This document shows positions 54,198-63,082 of a stretch of 64,000 nucleotides of DNA, piece by piece (position 1 is the first letter of the stretch; each line of letters begins with the position of its first letter). The translations under genes and the position numbers were made by a program. The notes beneath the pieces are model-generated. The model did no database searches and was not told where the DNA came from. It worked only from the letters and a program-made list of their open reading frames with translations. This DNA comes from Streptomyces niveus (GTDB taxonomy: Bacteria; Actinomycetota; Actinomycetes; Streptomycetales; Streptomycetaceae): contig NZ_CP018047.1 of the NCBI RefSeq assembly GCF_002009175.1, forward strand, positions 6,866,001-6,930,000, read 5' to 3'.

Positions 54198-54593
54198 ATG
54201 AGTCGAGCAGGCGAGGATCCGAAGCACTGGTTCGACGGAGACGCCGGACCGGTGGTGCGCCCGTACGCCATGACACGCGGCCGCACCAGCAGCGCGACCC
54301 GGCACCGGCTCGATCTGATCGCCATCGTCATCCCGGCGCCGGCCGCGGACGATCCCTCCGGTGACCGGACACTGTCTCCCGAGCATGTGGAGATAGTCGA
54401 ACTCTGCAGGGCCGGCCCCCAGTCGATCGCGGAACTCGCCGCGGGCCTCGACCTCCCCGTAGGGGTGGTCAGGGTTTTCGTGGGAGACCTGGTCGAGAGC
54501 GAACTCGTGCACGTAACCCGTCCCGTTCCGCCGGCCGAGCTGCCGGACGTGAACATTCTCCGCGAGGTGATCAATGGTCTTCGGGCGCTCTAG
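54198..54593 (+). CDS. cvnC: DUF742 protein (CvnC-type)
   Basis: A 131-residue DUF742 protein with a winged-helix-like core (LSPEHVEIVELCRAGPQSIA, ELAAGLDLPVGVVRVFVGDL) and the conserved start GPVVRPYAMTRGRTSS and end LPDVNILREVINGLRAL. In conservons it binds the GTPase and kinase. ATG 54198 is preceded by GAGTTGGA. Its last 20 bp overlap the start of cvnD in another frame, indicating tight coupling. Confidence 0.93.
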   Translation: MSRAGEDPKHWFDGDAGPVVRPYAMTRGRTSSATRHRLDLIAIVIPAPAADDPSGDRTLSPEHVEIVELCRAGPQSIAELAAGLDLPVGVVRVFVGDLVESELVHVTRPVPPAELPDVNILREVINGLRAL

Positions 54594-55182
54594 CCGTGGA
54601 CAGCGGCCGATCGAGCCGGTGACTCTGAAGATCCTGGTGGCCGGCGGCTTCGGGGTGGGCAAAACGACCCTCGTGGGCGCGGTGAGCGAGATCAAGCCGC
54701 TGCGCACCGAGGAGTTGCTGACCGAGGCGGGCCGGCCCGTCGACGACATCGCGGGCATCGAGAGCAAGACCACCACCACGGTCGCCATGGACTTCGGGCG
54801 GATCACCCTCCGCGACGATCTGGTGCTCTATCTGTTCGGCACGCCGGGCCAGGACCGCTTCTGGTTCCTCTGGGACGAGCTGGCCCAGGGCGCGCTCGGC
54901 GCGGTCGTCCTGGCCGACACCCGGCGGCTGGAGGACTCCTTCGCCGCGGTCGACTACTTCGAGCGCCGGGACATCCCCTTCGCCGTCGCCGTCAACTGCT
55001 TCGAGGACGCCGGCCGTTTCCCCGCCGAGACGGTCCGCACGGCGCTCGATCTCGACCCGGAGGTGCCGTTGCTGATGTGCGACGCGCGCAGCCGGGAGTC
55101 CGTCAAGGACGTTCTGGTCGCGGTCGTGGAACACGCCATGATCCGCGCCAGGAAGCAGCGCGAGCCCGCGGTCACCACCTGA
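54574..55182 (+). CDS. cvnD: Conservon small GTPase (CvnD-type)
   Basis: A 202-residue Ras-like ATP/GTP-binding protein. G1 (GGFGVGKTT) is near residue 24, the switch region has TTTTVAMDFGRI, G3 is GTPGQDRF, and the G4-equivalent reads AVNCFED, lacking the canonical NKxD, which is usual for CvnD proteins. It would be the output GTPase of the conservon; in S. coelicolor conservons affect development and secondary metabolism. ATG 54574 lies inside cvnC. A hairpin terminator follows about 50 bp after the stop. Confidence 0.93.
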   Translation: MVFGRSSRGQRPIEPVTLKILVAGGFGVGKTTLVGAVSEIKPLRTEELLTEAGRPVDDIAGIESKTTTTVAMDFGRITLRDDLVLYLFGTPGQDRFWFLWDELAQGALGAVVLADTRRLEDSFAAVDYFERRDIPFAVAVNCFEDAGRFPAETVRTALDLDPEVPLLMCDARSRESVKDVLVAVVEHAMIRARKQREPAVTT

Positions 55183-55233
55183 CGCACGTCAGGACAGGCC
55201 GTGGCGGGCCGCTGACGGCCGTAGGCACGGAAC

Positions 55234-55269
55234 ACGGCCCGCACCCCCACCGACAGGGGTACGGGCCGT
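55234..55269 (+). terminator. Terminator after the conservon
   Basis: ACGGCCCG (55234-55241) pairs with CGGGCCGT (55262-55269), and inner ACCCC pairs with GGGGT, interrupted by mismatches. It lies about 50 bp after cvnD. Confidence 0.7.
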
Positions 55270-55277
55270 GAGTCTTC

Positions 55278-55440
55278 GGTGTACGGCTCCGAGTTGGTGT
55301 ACGGCTCCGACTGCCGCCCGCCCCGGCCCTCCCGCCCGTGCGGACAGAGCGTGTTCGCACGGCGGGACACCGGTTCGGCTGGTCAGTGACCACCGATTCC
55401 CCGGTTCACCGAATTCCCCGGTTCAGCGGCTCACCGGTTC
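55278..55440. repeat. Short tandem repeats between cvnD and the DUF962 gene
   Basis: Two copies of a 15-bp unit, GGTGTACGGCTCCGA, lie at 55278-55292 and 55296-55310. Then come three imperfect 16-17-bp copies of ACCGATTCCCCGGTTC at about 55392-55407, 55408-55424 and 55425-55440. The last copy overlaps the 3' end of the DUF962 gene. Confidence 0.65.
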
Positions 55441-55787
55441 TCGGCGAGCCACTTCGCGGCGATCTCGGCCAGCTCGGCGTCCCGCCCCGCCAGCATCATC
55501 CGGATCATCTGCACGTCACCGCGCAGCGACCACGCGGGATGCCCGAAACTCGCGGGGTTGTTCTTCTCGATGAAGAAATGCGCGGGCCAGGCCGTCCCGT
55601 AGCCGATCAGCGGCAGCGCCGCCGCGTACCGCTTCCGGCCGCGCGCCAGTCCGTAGACGCTCACCGCGAGGCCGGTCAGAGTCCCCGTCAGATGCACCCA
55701 ACGCGTGGCCGCGCGGGAGTGCATCGCCACGTAGTAGGGCCAGAATTCGTCGTACGACTCGTATGTCGCCGGTGTCTCCGTTGCCAT
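55431..55787 (-). CDS. DUF962/Mpo1-like small protein
   Basis: A 118-residue protein of the DUF962 family, related to yeast Mpo1. It has the typical order: YDEFWPYYVAMHSRAATRWV and HLTGTLTGLAVSVYGLA (with conserved histidines), then GYGTAWPAHFFIEKNNPASF, then GHPAWSLRGDVQMIRMMLAG. Yeast Mpo1 is an iron-dependent dioxygenase in the alpha-oxidation of 2-hydroxy fatty acids; bacterial function is unproven. Two hydrophobic segments suggest a membrane location. ATG 55787 (MATETPATYESYDEF) is chosen on protein quality, with a weak ribosome binding site. Confidence 0.85.
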   Translation of the reverse strand: MATETPATYESYDEFWPYYVAMHSRAATRWVHLTGTLTGLAVSVYGLARGRKRYAAALPLIGYGTAWPAHFFIEKNNPASFGHPAWSLRGDVQMIRMMLAGRDAELAEIAAKWLAENR

Positions 55788-55954
55788 ACGGGCACCGTAA
55801 CGGCTCCGTGGGGAACCCGAAACGGGCAGGAGGAGAACCAAAAACGGGCTTCGCGCGTCCGAGAGTAGTGAGCGGTCCGGCCGGAGCCCACGGGGGTGGT
55901 CCCGGCCGGCCGTTCACGGCTGATCGTCCCGCGCCGTCGGTTCCTTCCGCGCCG

Positions 55955-56824
55955 TCAGTGACCGGCGACCGATCGCCAGGACACCGGGAAATCGAAGTAG
56001 GTGTCGGGGAAGACCTCCGGCTTGTGGGTGAAGTGCCACCATTCCTCGGGGAGGTTGGTGAATCCGACATCGGCCAGCGTGTTCTTCAGGAGTTGCCTGT
56101 TCGCCCGCTGCTCTCCCTGGACGCGCGGATCGTCGGTGTGCGACAGCGTGTCGAAGCAGTCGTAACCGGTGCCCATGTCGATGGAGTTGTCCCGGAACCG
56201 CTCACCCTGAGGCGCGTAGCAGGGGACCAGCTTCTCGCCGGGCACATACGGCCGGGTGGGCTTGGCCGGCAGTTTCACGATCGTCAGGTCCACCGTGCTG
56301 CCACGGCTGTGCCCGGACTTCTCGGCGATGTAGCCGTCGGTGAACAATCTCGACTTGTCGACCTGGGGATAGAACTCGGGCTTCATCGCCTCGTCCTCCA
56401 GGTCCTTCGCCCAGCGGACGAAGTGGTCGACCGCCCGCTGCGGGCGGTAGCAGTCGTACACCTTGAGCGAGTAGCCCTGCCTCAGCAGCTTCCACTGCGC
56501 CCGCTGAAGGGCCCGCGCCGCCGGGCGGGTGAGGATGCAGAGCGGCTGGTCGTAACCGTCGACCCGCTCGCCCATGAAGTTGTGCGGGGTGATGTAGCGC
56601 ATGTCGTGGATGATCGTCGGTGCCACCGTCGGCAGCGCCACGAACTCCTCGGGTGCCGAGGGCCCGGCCGTCCGGGAGCCCTCACCCGTGGCAGAGACGC
56701 CGGGGGCCCCGGTGGTTCCCGCGGTCACGGTCGCGCCGGAGGCACCCGGGGCTGCGGCGGTCACGGCGAGCAGGGTGGCCGCGGTGGCGGCCAGCGCGCG
56801 GAGTGCGGAAGCGAGTCGTGTCAT
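55955..56824 (-). CDS. Secreted VanX-like D-Ala-D-Ala dipeptidase
   Basis: A 289-residue exported peptidase of the M15D (VanX) family. A signal peptide (MTRLASALRALAATAATLLAV) is followed by a Thr/Gly-rich linker. The catalytic domain (about 60-285) holds the zinc motif SGHSRGSTVD (His172, Asp179) and EEWWHF (Glu261, His264). VanX in glycopeptide resistance is cytosolic; this copy has a signal peptide and no vanHA genes beside it, so it more likely trims or scavenges D-Ala-D-Ala from peptidoglycan outside the cell. ATG 56824 is preferred; GTG 56830 is possible. Confidence 0.88.
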   Translation of the reverse strand: MTRLASALRALAATAATLLAVTAAAPGASGATVTAGTTGAPGVSATGEGSRTAGPSAPEEFVALPTVAPTIIHDMRYITPHNFMGERVDGYDQPLCILTRPAARALQRAQWKLLRQGYSLKVYDCYRPQRAVDHFVRWAKDLEDEAMKPEFYPQVDKSRLFTDGYIAEKSGHSRGSTVDLTIVKLPAKPTRPYVPGEKLVPCYAPQGERFRDNSIDMGTGYDCFDTLSHTDDPRVQGEQRANRQLLKNTLADVGFTNLPEEWWHFTHKPEVFPDTYFDFPVSWRSVAGH

Positions 56825-56884
56825 GGGCACACCGTCTATCAGTTCCCCGGCCGCCGGGAAAGGGCGATCGGCTACAGTCCGCGC

Positions 56885-57430
56885 GTGGCCGACCTCAAGA
56901 ACCCCTCAGTGAAGGACTCGCACTGCGACAGCTGCGGCGCGCCGTACCCCGCCGACGCCGGCTGGCCCCGCACCTGCCACGTCTGCGGCGCCACCGCCTA
57001 CCGCAATCCCCTGCCGGTCGCGGTCACCCTGCTCCCCGTCACCGACGAACACGGCACCGCACTCGTCGTCATCACGCGCACCATCGAACCCCGGCGCGGC
57101 CACGTCGCCCTCCCCGGCGGCTTCATCGACCACACCGAGGACTGGCGCCACGCCGCCGTACGCGAACTCCGCGAGGAGACCGGCATCGAGGCCGACGAGG
57201 CGGACGTACGGCTCGCCGACGCCATGAGCGCGCCGGACGGCCACCTGCTGCTCTTCGCGCTGCTGCCGGAACGCCCCGTCGCCGAGCTGCCCGCGTCCGT
57301 GGCCACCGACGAGACGACGGGCTGGCAGCTGCTACGGGCCCCTGCCGAGCTGGCGTTCCCCCTGCACACGCGGGCGGTACGGTCCTGGTTCGCCGGCCGG
57401 TACGACAACGTCCCGGAGCACACGCCCTAA
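56885..57430 (+). CDS. Nudix hydrolase with N-terminal zinc ribbon
   Basis: A 181-residue protein. A zinc ribbon with two CxxC pairs (HCDSCGAPYP and RTCHVCGATAY) precedes a Nudix domain with a complete Nudix box, GGFIDHTEDWRHAAVRELRE followed by ETGIEAD. This layout resembles NUDT/NadC-like nucleotide diphosphate hydrolases; substrates may be NAD(H), ADP-ribose or related. GTG 56885 is preceded by TACAGT at 56873-56878 and has no ribosome binding site, so the mRNA may be leaderless. Its TAA overlaps the stop of the convergent GH31 gene (57427-57430). Confidence 0.92.
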   Translation: MADLKNPSVKDSHCDSCGAPYPADAGWPRTCHVCGATAYRNPLPVAVTLLPVTDEHGTALVVITRTIEPRRGHVALPGGFIDHTEDWRHAAVRELREETGIEADEADVRLADAMSAPDGHLLLFALLPERPVAELPASVATDETTGWQLLRAPAELAFPLHTRAVRSWFAGRYDNVPEHTP

Positions 57431-59793
57431 CCCCGTACCCGCACCGGCAGTTCCGGCGGCGCCACCCCGTCGTCCGTCACCCGCTCGACCACCACCTCGT
57501 CGCCCACCAGCCGCGAGGTGTACCGCTCCACCTCCGGATCAGCCCACCCGTCCCCGGGATCCCGCACCACCAGCCCGCCACCCGTGCGCCCCGGCGCGGG
57601 CCGCCACACCTCCAGCTCGATGCCCCCGACCGCCCCGTCGGAGTCCGTCGCGCCGAGGACCGGGATCACCGCCCCCGCCCGCGCCAGCACCGGAATCCGG
57701 GACAGCGGCGCGTCCAGCAGGATCTGCCCCGGCCCCTCGTACGCCGTCCCCGTCGCCGTGTCGTACCAGCGCCCGCGCGGCAGCCGCACCGCGCGCCGCT
57801 CCGTACCGGCCTCCAGCACCGGCGCCACCAGCAGGGAGTCCCCGAGCAGAAACGCGTCCTCGCAGTCCCGCAGCGCCCGGTCCTCCGGCGCGCCCCACCA
57901 CACCGGACGGACGTACGGCGCGCCCGTCAGCCGCGCCAACTGGGCCAGTGTCGCGAAGTACGGCCCCAGCCGCTCCCTCTCAAGAAGGGCGGCCCGCGCA
58001 TGGCCCAGCACCTCGTCACCGAACTCCCACGGCTCCCTGCGACCCGCGTCGATGGCCGCGTGCGTACGGAACAGGGGCAGACAGGAACCCAGTTGGTACC
58101 AGCGCAGATACAGCTCCGGCGTCGGAGCCCCCGTGAAGCCGCCCACGTCCGGACCCGAGTACGGCACCCCGCACAGCCCCAGGCCCAGCACCAGCGAGAG
58201 CGAGGCGCGCAGCCCCGGCCAGTCGGTCGCCACGTCGCCCGACCAGGTGCCGCCGTACCGCTGCATGCCGGCCCACCCGGAACGGGAGAACAGGAACGGC
58301 CGCTCCTCCGGCCGCAGCCGCCGCAGCCCCTCGTAACCAGCCGCCGCCATCGTCAGCCCGTACACGTTGTGGGCCTCGCGGTGATCGCCACCACGCCCGT
58401 CGAGCGCGTGCCTGGCCGACCGGGGCAGCGTCTTGTCCCCGAACGGCGCGAACGACACCGGCTCGTTCATGTCGTGCCAGACCCCCGAGAAGCCCTGCTC
58501 CAGCCGCTCCTCGTACAGACCGCCCCACCACTCACGCACCGCCGGATCGGTGAAGTCCGGATAGACGCACTCGCCGGGCCAGACCTCGCCCCGTACGTCG
58601 TCACCGCGCGCGTCCCGCACGAACGCACCGGCGGCCGAGCCGCTCTCGTACGTCTCGTTCCCCGGCGCGGCCTTCACCGCCGGATCCACGATCGACACCA
58701 GCCGCACCCCCTGGGCCCGCAACTCCTTGGCCAGAGCGGGCAGATCGGGGAAGTTCCGCCGGTCGACCGTGAACACCTGATGCCGGTCGTAGTGGTCGAT
58801 GTCGAGATGGAGCGCGGACAGCGGCAGCCCGCGCTCGCGGTAGCCGGCCACGATCCGCCGCACCTCCTCCGCGCTGCCGAAACCCCACCGCGCGTGCTGC
58901 GGCCCCAGCGCCCACGAAGGAGGAGGTGCCGGCACACCGGTCAGCGCCGTCCAGCCGTGCAGCACCCGCGCGGGCGTGCCCAGCAGCACCCAGCAACGCA
59001 GCGGGCCACCGTCCATCCGCACCTCGGACGTGCCCGGCCGGTCATGACCGGAACCCGCGCCCTCCTCACCCTCCTTGAGAACGACGCGCCCGTCCCACGA
59101 GTTGTCGTAGAAGGCGAGGTGCGTCCCCGCGTCCGCCACCACCAACTGCACCGGCATCGTGATGTACAGCGGATCGTCACCGGGACCGAAGGCACCCCCC
59201 GGATCGGTGTTCCACAGGCGGTACACACCCTCACGCAGGCGTGGCCCCGACGCCCGCCCCCCGAGCCCGAAGAAACGCGCGTCGGCCGCCACCTCGGCCC
59301 GCTGCGCCCACCGCGCGGGCCCGTTCCCGTCCACCGGCTCCCACCAGCGCGGCGGCAGCTCACGGCGCAGCACGACACCGCCCGGCGTCGCCACCTCCAC
59401 GGCGCCGTGCCGGGAGACCGTCACCGTCACCCGCTCCGACACCACCCGCCAGCCACCCTCCTTGTCGGGCTCCAGCAACGCCCGCGGATCCGGCTCGGGC
59501 GGATCGCCCGACAGCGCGTACGACGGAGACGGCCCGTCGCCGTCCCATCCCCAGAAGACGGCGCCGCCGACCGCCACCCACACCCGCAGCTCGGCCCGTG
59601 CGAACCGGACGATGCCACCGCCCGCCAACGGCTCCGCACCACTCACCGCTCCGGGCACCCTGGCCCGCTCCGCGCCACGCGCCGGCAGATCCCGCTCGTC
59701 CGTACGCCGCCGACGCCAGGCCGACCGCACCGTCCGCATCCCCCGCGGCGAACCCGCATCCTTCATCGAGCGCAGCAGCTCACGACCGTTCAT
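57427..59793 (-). CDS. GH31 alpha-glucosidase/alpha-xylosidase
   Basis: A 788-residue glycoside hydrolase of family 31. A beta-sandwich N-terminal domain precedes the barrel, where the nucleophile Asp441 sits in VWHDMNEP and the acid/base in YGGTWSGDVATDW; ALHLDIDHYD and VPYSGPDVGGF are also canonical. No signal peptide is visible, so it acts in the cytosol on imported alpha-linked oligosaccharides. The N-terminus (about 60 residues, Arg-rich) is poorly conserved in style and may contain a later true start. It stands alone; its TAG overlaps the stop of the Nudix gene on the other strand. Confidence 0.92.
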   Translation of the reverse strand: MNGRELLRSMKDAGSPRGMRTVRSAWRRRRTDERDLPARGAERARVPGAVSGAEPLAGGGIVRFARAELRVWVAVGGAVFWGWDGDGPSPSYALSGDPPEPDPRALLEPDKEGGWRVVSERVTVTVSRHGAVEVATPGGVVLRRELPPRWWEPVDGNGPARWAQRAEVAADARFFGLGGRASGPRLREGVYRLWNTDPGGAFGPGDDPLYITMPVQLVVADAGTHLAFYDNSWDGRVVLKEGEEGAGSGHDRPGTSEVRMDGGPLRCWVLLGTPARVLHGWTALTGVPAPPPSWALGPQHARWGFGSAEEVRRIVAGYRERGLPLSALHLDIDHYDRHQVFTVDRRNFPDLPALAKELRAQGVRLVSIVDPAVKAAPGNETYESGSAAGAFVRDARGDDVRGEVWPGECVYPDFTDPAVREWWGGLYEERLEQGFSGVWHDMNEPVSFAPFGDKTLPRSARHALDGRGGDHREAHNVYGLTMAAAGYEGLRRLRPEERPFLFSRSGWAGMQRYGGTWSGDVATDWPGLRASLSLVLGLGLCGVPYSGPDVGGFTGAPTPELYLRWYQLGSCLPLFRTHAAIDAGRREPWEFGDEVLGHARAALLERERLGPYFATLAQLARLTGAPYVRPVWWGAPEDRALRDCEDAFLLGDSLLVAPVLEAGTERRAVRLPRGRWYDTATGTAYEGPGQILLDAPLSRIPVLARAGAVIPVLGATDSDGAVGGIELEVWRPAPGRTGGGLVVRDPGDGWADPEVERYTSRLVGDEVVVERVTDDGVAPPELPVRVRG

Positions 59794-59916
59794 GCTGCTC
59801 AGCCTGCCATCCGGCCGAGACCGAACGGGCCGCGTTCAACTCCCGTTCACCCATGGTGCGACCACATGTCGCCGGGGCCCCGTCCGGGCACCCGGCAGGG
59901 CATGTCTGGTGCGAAA

Positions 59917-59936
59917 GACGATCACATGGCATCGTC
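59917..59936. promoter_or_regulatory. Inverted repeat upstream of acetoacetyl-CoA synthetase gene
   Basis: GACGAT (59917-59922) and ATCGTC (59931-59936), separated by 8 bp, form a 20-bp operator-like repeat about 80 bp before ATG 60018 in the divergent gap with the GH31 gene. Confidence 0.35.
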
Positions 59937-60017
59937 CGTGGGAGGCGGGACGCACCTCCACACATGTGCGCGCGCCCCACGCACACGACGCGTCCGAGCC
60001 AGACCGGGAGCCACCGC

Positions 60018-62006
60018 ATGACCTCAGCAGCCAGTCCAGCGCCACTGTGGGAGCCGGACGCCGACCGGATCGCGGCCGCGCACGTGACCAGGTTCCAGGC
60101 ATGGGCGGCCGAACGGTACGGGGCCCCGGCCGACGGCGGCTACCCGGCGCTGCACGACTGGTCGGTCACCGAGCTCGAAACGTTCTGGACGGCCGTCGCC
60201 GACTGGTTCGACGTACGGTTCTCCACCCCGTACGAACGCGTGCTCGGCGACCGCGCCATGCCCGGCGCCGAATGGTTCCCCGGCGCCACCCTCAACTACG
60301 CCGAACACGCCCTGCGCACCGCCGAAGACCCGGCGCGCGCCGACGAACCCGCGCTCCTCCACGTGGACGAGACGCAGGAACCGACGCCCCTCAGCTGGGC
60401 CGAACTGCGCCGCCAGGTGGGCTCACTCGCCGAGGAACTGCGCGCCGTCGGCGTACGCCCCGGCGACCGCGTCAGCGGCTACCTCCCCAACATCCCGCAG
60501 GCCGTCGTCGCGTTCCTCGCCAGCGCCGCCGTCGGAGCCGTCTGGACCTCCTGCGCACCCGACTTCGGCGCCCGCAGCGTCCTCGACCGCTTCCAGCAGA
60601 TCGAACCCGTCGTCCTGTTCACCGTCGACGGCTACCGCTACGGCGGCAAGGAACACGACCGCACCGGGACCGTCGCAGAACTCCGCGCCGAACTGCCCAC
60701 CCTGCGCGCCGTCGTCCACATCCCGCTCCTCGGCACCCCGGCCCCCGAGGGCGCCCTCGACTGGTCCGCCCTCACCTCCGCGGACACCGAACCGGTCTTC
60801 GAGCAACTGCCGTTCGCCCACCCGCTCTGGGTCCTGTACTCCTCCGGCACCACCGGCCTTCCCAAGGCCATCGTCCAGTCGCAGGGCGGCATCCTCCTCG
60901 AACACTTCAAGCAGCTCGGCCTGCACTGCGACCTCGGCCCCGGCGACCGGTTCTTCTGGTACACCTCCACCGGCTGGATGATGTGGAACTTCCTCGTCTC
61001 CGGCCTGCTCACGGGAACGACGATCGTCCTGTACGACGGCAGCCCCGGCTACCCCGACACTGGAGCCCAGTGGGGCATCGCCGAACGGACCGGAGCCACA
61101 CTCTTCGGCACCTCGGCCGCCTACGTGATGGCCTGCCGCAAGGCGGACGTACACCCCGCACGCGACCACGACCTGTCCCGGATCGCCTGCGTCGCCACCA
61201 CCGGATCACCCCTGCCGCCCGACGGCTTCCGCTGGCTCCACGACGAGGTCGCCGACGACCTGTGGATCGCCTCCGTCAGCGGCGGCACCGACGTCTGCAC
61301 CTGCTTCGCCGGAGCCGTCCCCACCCTCCCCGTCCACATCGGCGAACTCCAGGCCGCCTGCCTCGGCACCGACCTCCAGGCCTGGGACCCGCAGGGCGAA
61401 CCCGTCATCGACGAGGTCGGCGAACTCGTCGTCACCAACCCCATGCCGTCGATGCCCGTCAAGTTCTGGAACGACCCGGACGGCAGCCGCTACCACGACA
61501 GTTACTTCGACATGTACCCCGGCGTCTGGCGCCACGGGGACTGGATCACCCTCACCGACCGCGGCTCGGTCGTCATCCACGGCCGGTCGGACGCCACGCT
61601 CAACCGCCAGGGCGTACGGATGGGCTCCGCCGACATCTACGAAGCCGTGGAACGCCTCCCCGAGATCCGCGAATCACTGGTCATCGGCCTCGAGGAACCG
61701 GACGGCGGCTACTGGATGCCGCTCTTCGTCCATCTCGCCGAAGGCGCCGTACTCGACGACGACCTGCGCGCCCGGATCAAGGCGACCATCCGCCAGGAAC
61801 TCTCCCCACGACACGTCCCTGACACCGTCATCCAGGTTCCCGCCGTCCCCCACACACTCACCGGCAAGCGGATCGAGGTCCCGGTGAAGCGTCTGCTCCA
61901 GGGCACGGAGCTGGCCAAGGCGGTCAACCCCGGCTCCGTCGACAATCTCGAACTGCTGCACTTCTACGAGTCCCTGGCCCGGGAGCGCCGAGCGAACCGC
62001 TCGTGA
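60018..62006 (+). CDS. Acetoacetyl-CoA synthetase
   Basis: A 662-residue acyl-adenylate-forming enzyme. The N-terminal ACAS_N region (PLWEPDADRIAAAHVTRFQA) is followed by the P-loop YSSGTTGLPKA (274-284), the TSTGWMMWNFLVSGLL motif characteristic of acetoacetyl-CoA ligases, and the hinge GRSDATLNRQGVRMGSADIY. It closes with LTGKRIEVPVKRLL, which carries the catalytic lysine. It activates acetoacetate with ATP and CoA, feeding ketone bodies or amino acid breakdown products to acetoacetyl-CoA. ATG 60018 follows GGGAG. Confidence 0.93.
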   Translation: MTSAASPAPLWEPDADRIAAAHVTRFQAWAAERYGAPADGGYPALHDWSVTELETFWTAVADWFDVRFSTPYERVLGDRAMPGAEWFPGATLNYAEHALRTAEDPARADEPALLHVDETQEPTPLSWAELRRQVGSLAEELRAVGVRPGDRVSGYLPNIPQAVVAFLASAAVGAVWTSCAPDFGARSVLDRFQQIEPVVLFTVDGYRYGGKEHDRTGTVAELRAELPTLRAVVHIPLLGTPAPEGALDWSALTSADTEPVFEQLPFAHPLWVLYSSGTTGLPKAIVQSQGGILLEHFKQLGLHCDLGPGDRFFWYTSTGWMMWNFLVSGLLTGTTIVLYDGSPGYPDTGAQWGIAERTGATLFGTSAAYVMACRKADVHPARDHDLSRIACVATTGSPLPPDGFRWLHDEVADDLWIASVSGGTDVCTCFAGAVPTLPVHIGELQAACLGTDLQAWDPQGEPVIDEVGELVVTNPMPSMPVKFWNDPDGSRYHDSYFDMYPGVWRHGDWITLTDRGSVVIHGRSDATLNRQGVRMGSADIYEAVERLPEIRESLVIGLEEPDGGYWMPLFVHLAEGAVLDDDLRARIKATIRQELSPRHVPDTVIQVPAVPHTLTGKRIEVPVKRLLQGTELAKAVNPGSVDNLELLHFYESLARERRANRS

Positions 62007-62070
62007 GCGCCGTTGTCAGACCCCCCGATTACTCTGAGTGAGCAGTGATCGACAGTGCTCAGGGGGAGCC

Positions 62071-63063
62071 ATGGCGCACGCCAACCGCGGAAACGCGAAC
62101 CGCAAGAACACGAACGGCAGGAAAGCCAGGAACGGCGGGAACGCCGGGAACGGCAACCGGACCGGCCCGGTGGGCACACCGCGCGGCGCACGGAGCGAAC
62201 TGCGCACGCTGCGCCGCGAAGTGCCGTGCACCGTCGGCCTGCTCGCCGACGAGCAGGACTTCGCCGCCATGCGGCGCTACCGCACCTTCACCTTCGACGA
62301 CCACAGTAGGTATCTCCGGCAGATCGACGGACTGCTCCGCACACTCGCCACCGAGGGAGCGCACACCTCGGTCGCGCTCTTCGACCCGGAGGAGTTCGCC
62401 GAGTACTGCGCGGAGACCGGACACGCGCCGGACACCGTGGCCAGCCGCGGCCGCTTCACCGCACGCATCGCGGCGACCGGCGGCGCCCTCGTGCCCTACA
62501 CCGGACAGCCGGTCGAGCAACTGGTCCCACAGCTCGTCAACACCGCGGTCCGTAAGGCCACATGGGAGTACGCGACCATGGTCCTCGCCGACCTCGGGGA
62601 GTGTGCTGACTGCGGCGTGGACATCGGACGCGCCTCGTTCGACCGCGCCTCACGGCTCCTCACCCATCTGATCGAGCGGGCGGGGCCGGGCACCCACCAT
62701 CTCGTCTGCAGCATCCCGACGCCGGACGAACAACTCCTCGCGGCCCTCCATCTGCAACGGCCCGACACCGGGCCGGCCCGGCTCGACGCGTCCGAGAGCG
62801 CGGAGTTCGTCACGGTCCTCGCCGCCGGGATCGCGCTCGACAGCCCCGGCGGAGTCGTGCTCCGTACGACAGAGCCGGACGCCCCGGACAGGCTCCACGG
62901 GTGGCGGCTCAGGGGCGGCACGCTCGCACCGCTCAGCGAGGGCCAGGTCTTCAGCGCCTACTGCACCGACGCCGACACGGGCGAACCACTCTCCCCGGAA
63001 CCGGGGGTGGAGTACCGCGCGGGGTTCGACCTCGGCATCGAGGACCCGGACATCCACCGCTGA
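62071..63063 (+). CDS. Hypothetical protein with Asn/Gly/Arg-rich N-terminus
   Basis: A 330-residue cytosolic protein of unknown function. The first 40 residues are low-complexity (NANRKNTNGRKARNGGNAGN), rich in Asn, Lys and Arg, then an ordered region follows (REVPCTVGLLADEQDFAAMR, FTFDDHSRYLRQIDGLLRTL, VALFDPEEFAEYCAETGH). No domain is recognised. A CxxC (GECADCGVD) near residue 175 stands out. ATG 62071 has GGGGGAG directly upstream. It lies 64 bp after the acetoacetyl-CoA synthetase gene and is followed by a good terminator, convergent with ptsI. Confidence 0.8.
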   Translation: MAHANRGNANRKNTNGRKARNGGNAGNGNRTGPVGTPRGARSELRTLRREVPCTVGLLADEQDFAAMRRYRTFTFDDHSRYLRQIDGLLRTLATEGAHTSVALFDPEEFAEYCAETGHAPDTVASRGRFTARIAATGGALVPYTGQPVEQLVPQLVNTAVRKATWEYATMVLADLGECADCGVDIGRASFDRASRLLTHLIERAGPGTHHLVCSIPTPDEQLLAALHLQRPDTGPARLDASESAEFVTVLAAGIALDSPGGVVLRTTEPDAPDRLHGWRLRGGTLAPLSEGQVFSAYCTDADTGEPLSPEPGVEYRAGFDLGIEDPDIHR

Positions 63064-63082
63064 ACGCTCAACGCTCAACGCG

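Noticed and set aside
55392..55440. Mini CRISPR array
   Set aside because: The repeats are 16-17 bp, imperfect and directly adjacent, with no spacers and no cas genes nearby.
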